Below are positions 5,890-11,313 of a stretch of 11,313 bases of DNA, piece by piece (the first letter of the stretch is position 1; each line of letters opens with the position of its first letter). Below the pieces are notes generated by a model. The model was not told the DNA's origin, did no database searches, and was given only the letters and a program-made list of their open reading frames with translations. This DNA is from Desulfobacula sp. (GTDB lineage Bacteria; Desulfobacterota; Desulfobacteria; Desulfobacterales; Desulfobacteraceae): positions 1 to 11,313 of the forward strand of contig JAOZRF010000053.1 of NCBI GenBank assembly GCA_029940245.1. Direction: 5' to 3'. The position numbers and the translations under genes were made by a program.

Positions 5890-7068
5890 ATGAATTTTTT
5901 TGATTTTAAGTTTGTGGCAAATAATCAATTGCATTTTGGTGCAGGCAAATTTAACTTGCTTCCCAGACTGATTAATAGTTTTGGTGAAAATCTGCTATTG
6001 GTATCGGGTGGGCAATCTTTTAAAAAAACCAGTCATTACAAATGGCTTTTAAATGCTCTGGAAAATAACTCGGCCAGGATATATTGTTACTCCATATCAT
6101 CAGAGCCATCACCCAACCAGGTTGATGAAATGGTACAGACATATCGAAAAAAAAATATTCGGGTTGTCATTGCCATTGGTGGCGGCAGTGTCATTGATGC
6201 TGGGAAAGCAGTTTCCGCCATGCTCACCAAAAACACATCGGTCTCAGACTATCTGGAAGGTGTGGGAGCTCAAACCCATGACGGCAAAAAAATTGCCTTC
6301 ATTGCCGTGCCCACAACAGCGGGAACAGGAAGTGAGGCAACGCAAAATGCTGTGTTGAGTCTGGTCGGCAAAAAAGGATTTAAAAAATCCCTTCGCCATG
6401 AAAAATTCGTTCCTGATATCGCGCTGGTTGATCCGGAACTCACCCTTTCCTGCCCCAGGGAAATAAGTGCTGCCTGCGGCATGGATGCGTTAACCCAACT
6501 GATAGAGTCCTATGTCTCCATCAAATCCTCTCCAATGACTGATTCACTGGCGCTGGGAGGCTTACGCATCATGGGAAATGCAGTTTTAAAATCCGCAATA
6601 ATAGACCCCAATGATATGGATGCCCGCACAAGACTCTGTTATGGTTCCTATGTTTCCGGTCTGACTCTGGCAAATGCCGGGCTTGGTGTGATCCACGGGT
6701 TTGCCTCGGTTATTGGTGGTAGCTTTTCCATCCCCCATGGAATTGTTTGCGGAACATTGCTGGCACAAACCACTCAAAAAAATATTGAAACATTGATCCG
6801 CCTGGACCCTGAAAGCAATTTACTTTTAAAATACGCCAATGCTGGGAAAATACTTGGAAAAACAAAAAAAAATAACCCCATAGAAAATGCCAGAGCCCTT
6901 TCAAATCTCCTGATGGAATGGACCCAAGTGTTGAAAATTCCTTTGCTTGGCCAATTCGGGATCACCAGAGATGATATCGACAAAATCGTATCGGTTACAG
7001 GCCAAAAAAATAATCCTGTAACGTTAACAAAAAAAGATTTAAAAGATATTCTAAAAAACAGAATTTAA
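5890..7068 (+). CDS. Iron-containing (group III) alcohol dehydrogenase
   Basis: A 392-residue NAD(P)-dependent, metal-dependent dehydrogenase that would oxidise an alcohol or reduce an aldehyde. The N-terminal dinucleotide domain carries GGGS (97-100) and AVPTTAGTGSEAT (139-151). In the helical metal domain the expected ligands are D199 (GMDALTQLIE), H269 (GVIHGFASVIGG) and H283 (IPHGIVCG). The fourth classical ligand, a His four residues after the Asp, is Gln here (Q203). I recall this from one branch of the family, so it need not mean loss of activity. TGAGGT at 5880-5885 gives a good ribosome binding site. It sits between the dehydrogenase-CBS gene and an importer of the glycerol type, so a polyol or short-chain alcohol is a reasonable substrate guess, but the sequence does not settle it. 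Confidence 0.9.
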   Translation: MNFFDFKFVANNQLHFGAGKFNLLPRLINSFGENLLLVSGGQSFKKTSHYKWLLNALENNSARIYCYSISSEPSPNQVDEMVQTYRKKNIRVVIAIGGGSVIDAGKAVSAMLTKNTSVSDYLEGVGAQTHDGKKIAFIAVPTTAGTGSEATQNAVLSLVGKKGFKKSLRHEKFVPDIALVDPELTLSCPREISAACGMDALTQLIESYVSIKSSPMTDSLALGGLRIMGNAVLKSAIIDPNDMDARTRLCYGSYVSGLTLANAGLGVIHGFASVIGGSFSIPHGIVCGTLLAQTTQKNIETLIRLDPESNLLLKYANAGKILGKTKKNNPIENARALSNLLMEWTQVLKIPLLGQFGITRDDIDKIVSVTGQKNNPVTLTKKDLKDILKNRI

Positions 7069-7112
7069 ATGCCATGCTAATCATATTGATTTTAAATTCA
7101 TACTAATTCAAT

Positions 7113-7160
7113 GTGAAATTTTTGAAAGTATAAATTTTTGAAAATTTTCATTTTTTTCAC
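7113..7160. promoter_or_regulatory. Iterated TGAAA repeats upstream of the ABC importer operon
   Basis: The 161-bp gap before the first ATPase gene holds a 12-bp direct repeat AAATTTTTGAAA at 7116-7127 and 7132-7143 (16 bp apart). It also holds a perfect palindrome TGAAAATTTTCA at 7139-7150 and outer inverted arms GTGAAA (7113-7118) and TTTCAC (7155-7160). TATAAA at 7129-7134 could be a -10 element, but its -35 partner is poor. The cluster looks like a binding region for a regulator or an AT-rich upstream element. Function is inferred. Confidence 0.35.
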
Positions 7161-7229
7161 TTGCGGAACTATTAAATACATGATATTTGCTTTTATGAAC
7201 ATTGACCCTGCTTTCCATGGGAGTTCCAA

Positions 7230-8315
7230 ATGAGCATTACAATTGAAAATATCAGCTTAAGTGTTAATAAGGAAATCTATCTAAAAGATATTTCTTTAAA
7301 TTTTGATTCAGGGTCTAAAAATATACTTCTTGGTAGAACTTTGGCCGGCAAAACTTCTCTTTTAAGAATCCTGGCTGGATTGGATCGTCCTTCCAAAGGA
7401 AAAATATTGGTTGACAATAAGGATGTGACAGGAGTATCCGTCCGCAAACGCAACATTTCCATGGTTTACCAGCAATTTATCAATTATCCCTCCTTTACTA
7501 TCTATGACAACATTGCCTCGCCATTAAAAGTTGCCGGGATGGGAAAAAGCATGATAGACAGCCGGGTCAGAGAAGCTGCTGAAATGCTGCATCTTGAGGA
7601 TATGCTGGATAGAATGCCTGGTGAACTTTCCGGTGGACAGCAGCAGCGGTGCGCTATTGCACGGGCACTGGTCAAAGATACAAATCTTCTTTTGCTTGAT
7701 GAACCATTGGTCAATCTTGATTATAAACTTCGTGAAGAACTTCAGATTGACCTTCAGGATATCTTTGCACAAAGGAATGCCATTGTCGTGTACACCTCAA
7801 CAGAACCGTCAGAAGCATTGAAACTTGGCGGCAACATTGTTATTCTCGATAAAGGACGGGTTCTTCAAAACGGCATTACTTCTGAAGTGTTTCATAAACC
7901 CGCTACAATTAAAGTTGCTGAAATTTTCAGTGATCCTCCCATTAATTTGATCAATTGTCATGTTGAAGGATCTGTATTTCATCTGGGCCAAAATGTGACC
8001 ATTCCCTTGACAGGACATATGAAATCATTGGCATCCGGAAATTATATTGCAGGTATCCGTTCCAATCACCTGTATTTAAATCCCCAAAATAAAACTGATA
8101 CTGCAATAGAAGCAATTCTTGATCTGGCGGAAATAAACGGATCTGAAACATTTTTCCATGTAAATTATGCCGGCACAAAGCTTGTCGTTCAAGAAGTGGG
8201 TATATATTCTAAAAAAATTAATTCAAAAATCCTGTTTTATCTTGACCCGGCAAGTTTATTTGTTTTTTCCAAATCTGGAGAACTTATTTTATCGCCGGAA
8301 AATTTTTCTGTTTGA
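7230..8315 (+). CDS. glpS: ABC importer ATPase, GlpS-type
   Basis: A 361-residue nucleotide-binding subunit of a CUT1/MalK-like importer, acting on the cytoplasmic face. Visible motifs are Walker A GRTLAGKT (35-42), Q-loop VYQQF (79-83), an intact signature LSGGQQQR (133-140) and Walker B LLLLDEP (153-159) with catalytic E158. The switch (H-loop) histidine is missing: the segment reads VYTSTEPSEA (187-196), with T191 where THDQ is usual. The Walker A form TLAGKT and the degenerate H-loop are, from memory, typical of GlpS of the rhizobial glycerol importer. A C-terminal TOBE-like domain follows from about residue 235. GGGAG at 7219-7223 lies 6 nt before the ATG. It opens an operon, with 24 nt before the next ATPase. 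Substrate is assigned by family and gene order only. Confidence 0.82.
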   Translation: MSITIENISLSVNKEIYLKDISLNFDSGSKNILLGRTLAGKTSLLRILAGLDRPSKGKILVDNKDVTGVSVRKRNISMVYQQFINYPSFTIYDNIASPLKVAGMGKSMIDSRVREAAEMLHLEDMLDRMPGELSGGQQQRCAIARALVKDTNLLLLDEPLVNLDYKLREELQIDLQDIFAQRNAIVVYTSTEPSEALKLGGNIVILDKGRVLQNGITSEVFHKPATIKVAEIFSDPPINLINCHVEGSVFHLGQNVTIPLTGHMKSLASGNYIAGIRSNHLYLNPQNKTDTAIEAILDLAEINGSETFFHVNYAGTKLVVQEVGIYSKKINSKILFYLDPASLFVFSKSGELILSPENFSV

Positions 8316-8339
8316 ACAGGCCGTGAATAGGAGACATGA

Positions 8340-9431
8340 ATGGCAAAAATAACTTTAGATAATGTTGCTCACAGTTATATTGCTAAACCAAAGAACCAGG
8401 CAGACTATGCGTTAAGATTGATTGACAATATTTGGAATGATGGGGGTGCATATGCACTTTTAGGTCCTTCCGGCTGTGGAAAAACCACTCTGCTGAATAT
8501 CATTTCAGGACTTCTGACTCCCAGCAAAGGCCGGGTTTTGTTTGATGGAAAAGATGTTACGGGTCTTCCCACTGAAAAACGAAACATTGCCCAGGTTTTT
8601 CAGTTCCCTGTTCTTTACGATACCATGAGCGTCTATGGCAACCTTGCTTTTCCCTTGAAAAATCGTGGATTTAATAAAATAGACATTGAAAAACGGGTTC
8701 TGGAAGTGGCCCAGATTCTTGATTTGACAGACAGTCTTAATAAAAAAGCAGCCAGCCTCACTGCAGATGCCAAACAAAAGATATCCCTGGGACGAGGGCT
8801 TGTCAGAAGTGACGTAGCCGCTATTTTATTTGATGAGCCCCTTACGGTTATCGATCCCCATCTGAAATGGCAGCTGCGGTGCAAACTCAAACAGGTTCAT
8901 GAACAATTAAAATTAACCCTATTGTACGTAACCCATGACCAGATAGAAGCCCTGACTTTTGCCGAGCAGGTTATTGTCATGTATGAAGGTGCGATTGTTC
9001 AAATCGGAACTCCCCAGGAACTTTTTGAAAACCCCAGCCACAAATTTGTAGGATATTTTATCGGCAGCCCCGGAATGAATTTTCTGCCCTGCACCATAGA
9101 GGGCAACCAGGCCATGGTTGGTGATATAGCAATTAAATTAAATAATCAAACAGCGGCACTTGGCGCAAAAGCCATAGGAAAAATTGAACTTGGCATACGG
9201 CCACTTTATCTGGAAATACATAATACTAAGGTTGAAGGAAGTGTACCGACAATTGTCAAATCAATTGAAGATCAAGGGAGCTATAAAATTGTTACGACAA
9301 TCCTGGGGAACAATAACATTTTAAGGGCAAGGTTACCTGAAGGGAAAACCTGTCCTTCTGAAAAAGCCTGGCTCAAGTTCTCTGAAAACTGGATCAGATT
9401 ATTTAGCGACGACATGCTTTTAAAAAATTAA
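8340..9431 (+). CDS. glpT: ABC importer ATPase, GlpT-type (not the GlpT antiporter)
   Basis: A 363-residue second nucleotide-binding subunit, partner of the preceding ATPase. It has a textbook Walker A GPSGCGKT (42-49), a Q-loop at Q88 (QVFQFP), Walker B AILFDEP (161-167) with E166, and a proper switch histidine H199 in YVTHDQ. Its signature motif is degenerate: LTADAKQKISLGRGLVR (140-156) stands where LSGGQQQR would be. This is the mirror image of its partner, so the pair would form one full ATP site. A TOBE-like tail covers about residues 235-360. AGGAG at 8329-8333 sits 6 nt before the ATG. The symbol follows rhizobial GlpSTPQV naming, which clashes with the unrelated glycerol-3-phosphate antiporter GlpT. 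Confidence 0.82.
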   Translation: MAKITLDNVAHSYIAKPKNQADYALRLIDNIWNDGGAYALLGPSGCGKTTLLNIISGLLTPSKGRVLFDGKDVTGLPTEKRNIAQVFQFPVLYDTMSVYGNLAFPLKNRGFNKIDIEKRVLEVAQILDLTDSLNKKAASLTADAKQKISLGRGLVRSDVAAILFDEPLTVIDPHLKWQLRCKLKQVHEQLKLTLLYVTHDQIEALTFAEQVIVMYEGAIVQIGTPQELFENPSHKFVGYFIGSPGMNFLPCTIEGNQAMVGDIAIKLNNQTAALGAKAIGKIELGIRPLYLEIHNTKVEGSVPTIVKSIEDQGSYKIVTTILGNNNILRARLPEGKTCPSEKAWLKFSENWIRLFSDDMLLKN

Positions 9432-9450
9432 GTTTGGAGCATCACTAATT

Positions 9451-10324
9451 ATGGACAAATGGAAAGATAACAAAGCCTGGTTTCTTGTTTTGCCGGTTTT
9501 TTATATTGGTTGCTTTCAGTGCCATCATTCCCTTGATGACGGTAGTCAACTATTCCCTGCAGGATATTTTTGGTCCGGGGCAACGCGTTTTTGTGGGGCT
9601 TGAGTGGTTTAAGGAAGTTCTCGCCGACAAAAGGTTACATGATGCATTAGGGAAGCAGTTAATCTTTTCCGGACTTGTGCTTTTAATTGAAATGCCCCTT
9701 GGTATCCTTATCGCGTTAATGATGCCCAAAAAAGGCCTGACAGCCTCCATCAGCCTGGTTATCATTGCCTTGCCCCTGCTGATCCCCTGGAATGTTATCG
9801 GAACAATCTGGATTATATTCACCCGGCCGGATATCGGTCTGTTCGGTGCTGCCATAAATGGGATGGGGATTGCCTTTGATCATACATCAAACCCCCTTCA
9901 GGCATGGATAACGTTGATGTTTATGGAAGTATGGCATTGGACCCCCCTTGTTGTACTTCTATCTTATGCAGGACTTCGCGCCATTCCTGAAGCTTATTTC
10001 CAGGCAGCCAAAATTGATGGCGCTTCTACCTGGGCTACATTCTGGTATATCCAGTTGCCTAAAATGAGAGGGGTTCTCACCATAGCACTGTTGCTTCGTT
10101 TCATGGACAGTTTTCTGATTTATGCAGAACCTTTTGTCCTGACCGGAGGCGGCCCTGGTAATACCACAACTTTTTTATCCATATATCTTGTAAAGGTTGC
10201 TGTGGGGCAGTTTGATCTAGGCCCTGCCGCAGCTTTTTCTTTGGTTTATTTTCTCATCATACTGTTGTTCTGCTTTATATTTTACCAGGTCTTAAAAAAT
10301 GTTGGAAAAGGAGAAAAATCATGA
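9451..10324 (+). CDS. glpP: ABC importer permease, GlpP-type, interrupted by a one-base frameshift
   Basis: Inner-membrane permease subunit of the importer. The ATG at 9451 with GGAG at 9436-9439 begins MDKWKDNKAWFLVLPVF, then the frame is lost in a run of six T (9497-9502). The rest of the protein continues in the +1 frame from ILVAFSAIIPLMTVVNYS to the stop at 10324. Removing one T gives a seamless 290-residue protein of normal length. As written, frame 1 stops at 9601-9603 after 50 codons. The downstream frame on its own could begin only at a TTG (9485) with no ribosome binding site. Six membrane segments are predicted. The cytoplasmic EAA loop (EAYFQAAKIDGAS through IQLPKMR, about 180-206 of the restored protein) would dock on the ATPases. 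Its stop overlaps the next start (ATGA). The cause may be a sequencing error or a genuine mutation. Confidence 0.8.
9497..9502 (+). other. Frameshift site: T6 homopolymer in the glpP-type gene
   Basis: Six consecutive T follow CCGG. With five T the codons read CCG GTT TTT ATA TTG GTT, restoring PVFILV and joining the N-terminal leader to the first membrane helix. With six T the reading frame ends at 9601-9603. The site is a short homopolymer, where sequencing and replication indels are common. Confidence 0.8.
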
Positions 10325-11124
10325 GAATAAAAAAACGAACCTTATTTTTTATGGTTTATATTTTTCTTTTAATGCTCCCCATTTACTGGATGCTGAATAT
10401 GTCCCTGAAAACCAATGCAGATATCTTAAGCACTTTTTCCCTTTATCCAAAACATATTACCTTTGACAACTATATTAAAATTTTTACAGACTCTTCCTGG
10501 TATTCAGGATATATCAATTCTATCATTTATGTGACCATGAACATGGTAATTTCCCTTGTCACAGCTCTTCCCGCTGCCTATGCTTTTTCAAGATACAGCT
10601 TTCTTGGAGACAAACATATGTTTTTCTGGCTTTTGACCAACAGGATGGCACCAGCCGCAGTATTTCTACTGCCATTTTTTCAGCTATATTCAACATTTGG
10701 TCTGATTGATACCCATATTGCCGTTGCACTTGCCCATTGTCTTTTTAATGTACCATTGGCCGTCTGGATTCTTGAAGGATTCATGTCAGGAGTTCCCAGA
10801 GAAATAGATGAAACCGCATTCATTGACGGGTACAAATTTCCCAGATTCTTTTTAACTATCTTTATTCCCCAGATACGATCGGGAATCGGTGTTACTGCAT
10901 TTTTCTGCTTCATGTTTTCCTGGGTAGAGCTTTTATTGGCAAGGACTTTGACCACAACAAACGCAAAACCCATTGCAGCAACCATGACACGTACTGTAAG
11001 CGCTTCCGGGTTAGACTGGGGACTGCTGGCTGCTGCAGGGATCCTGACCATTGTACCCGGTGCCCTTGTTATCTGGTTTGTGAGAAATAACCTGGCAAAG
11101 GGCTTTGCCATGGGACGGGTTTAA
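10321..11124 (+). CDS. glpQ: ABC importer permease, GlpQ-type (not the phosphodiesterase GlpQ)
   Basis: A 267-residue MalG-like inner-membrane permease, the second half of the translocation pore. Six hydrophobic segments are visible, at about 8-26, 66-92, 101-123, 133-152, 186-207 and 234-254. The EAA loop is EIDETAFIDGYKFPR through FIPQI (161-185), with the invariant Gly at G170. The ATG overlaps the stop of the preceding permease (ATGA), so translation is probably coupled; GGAG also lies just upstream. A DUF2160 gene follows after 14 nt, exactly as in rhizobial glpSTPQ clusters. Gene symbol follows that nomenclature and the glycerol assignment is by analogy. Confidence 0.85.
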   Translation: MRIKKRTLFFMVYIFLLMLPIYWMLNMSLKTNADILSTFSLYPKHITFDNYIKIFTDSSWYSGYINSIIYVTMNMVISLVTALPAAYAFSRYSFLGDKHMFFWLLTNRMAPAAVFLLPFFQLYSTFGLIDTHIAVALAHCLFNVPLAVWILEGFMSGVPREIDETAFIDGYKFPRFFLTIFIPQIRSGIGVTAFFCFMFSWVELLLARTLTTTNAKPIAATMTRTVSASGLDWGLLAAAGILTIVPGALVIWFVRNNLAKGFAMGRV

Positions 11125-11138
11125 CAAAAGGAGTTATT

Positions 11139-11313
11139 ATGACCTTAGAATGGATGGCATGGACACTTCCCACTGCAATATTTTTTATAACCATTGGTTT
11201 AATCCTGATCTCCATGACAGTGTGGCAGGTTTTTTCACCCACTATTGAACGTAAAGGTTTTTTACCCATTTCAACCACAAGGGGAGACCGACTGTTTATT
11301 GGACTTCTGGGAA
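11139..11313 (+). CDS. DUF2160-family small membrane protein, 3' end beyond the window
   Basis: The first 58 codons of a gene that runs off the right edge. AAAGGAG at 11127-11133, 5 nt before the ATG, fixes the start. The protein begins MTLEWMAWTLPTAIFFITIG, followed by a first membrane helix through about residue 31 and the loop SPTIERKGFLPISTTRGDR (about 34-52). That loop matches my recollection of DUF2160 proteins, which sit between the second permease and the solute-binding protein in glycerol importer operons. Their role is not established; an accessory membrane subunit is likely. The next gene outside the window is predicted to be the periplasmic binding protein (GlpV-type). Confidence 0.78.
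   Translation, partial: MTLEWMAWTLPTAIFFITIGLILISMTVWQVFSPTIERKGFLPISTTRGDRLFIGLLG

Noticed and set aside
7139..7157. Terminator made of TGAAAATTTTCA followed by seven T
   Set aside because: The symmetry allows only about a 4-bp AT-only stem with a 4-nt loop, too weak for an intrinsic terminator. It is listed as part of a possible regulatory block instead.
9485..10324. Permease gene starting at the TTG codon at 9485
   Set aside because: It has no ribosome binding site and begins with an atypical LFCRFF leader. The ATG at 9451 has a GGAG site and encodes the expected leader, so a frameshift explains the data better.

Overview
The window reads as a stretch of a bacterial chromosome. AT-rich intergenic DNA, good Shine-Dalgarno sites and the style of the proteins suggest a Desulfobacterales-type (deltaproteobacterial) sulfate reducer. 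That placement is inferred from protein resemblance and could not be tested here. All ten genes lie on the + strand. There are no rRNA, tRNA, CRISPR or transposase genes.

Layout. A small SAM-dependent methyltransferase (56-673) comes first. A 195-bp gap follows, holding a good sigma70-type promoter with a palindrome over its predicted start site. This promoter probably drives panB (ketopantoate hydroxymethyltransferase), a 419-residue protein I do not recognise, and a GntR/FCD regulator. After the regulator come a short heptamer array and a 73-bp imperfect palindrome that looks like a REP/MITE-type repeat and contains a possible promoter. Next are a 625-residue amino-acid dehydrogenase of the Glu/Leu/Phe/Val family fused to a C-terminal CBS pair, and an iron-type alcohol dehydrogenase. 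From 7230 to the right edge runs an ABC importer operon: two ATPases, two permeases and the start of a DUF2160 membrane protein. Its order matches the glycerol importer GlpSTPQV of rhizobia. The solute-binding protein should lie just beyond the window.

How the genes may work together. PanB consumes 2-oxoisovalerate, and a dehydrogenase of the Glu/Leu/Phe/Val family could produce it from valine. The FCD regulator and the unknown protein sit between them, so the left half may be a small regulated amino-acid/2-oxoacid module rather than plain pantothenate synthesis; no panC, panD or panE is visible. The right half looks like polyol uptake (glycerol or similar), with the alcohol dehydrogenase as a plausible first oxidation step. 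Whether the two halves form one system is unproven.

Main points for a second look: the permease gene at 9451 carries a one-base frameshift in a T6 run; the two ATPases have complementary degenerate motifs, leaving one canonical ATP site; the dehydrogenase-CBS fusion; the unknown 419-residue protein; and the palindromic elements at 779-806 and 3776-3848.
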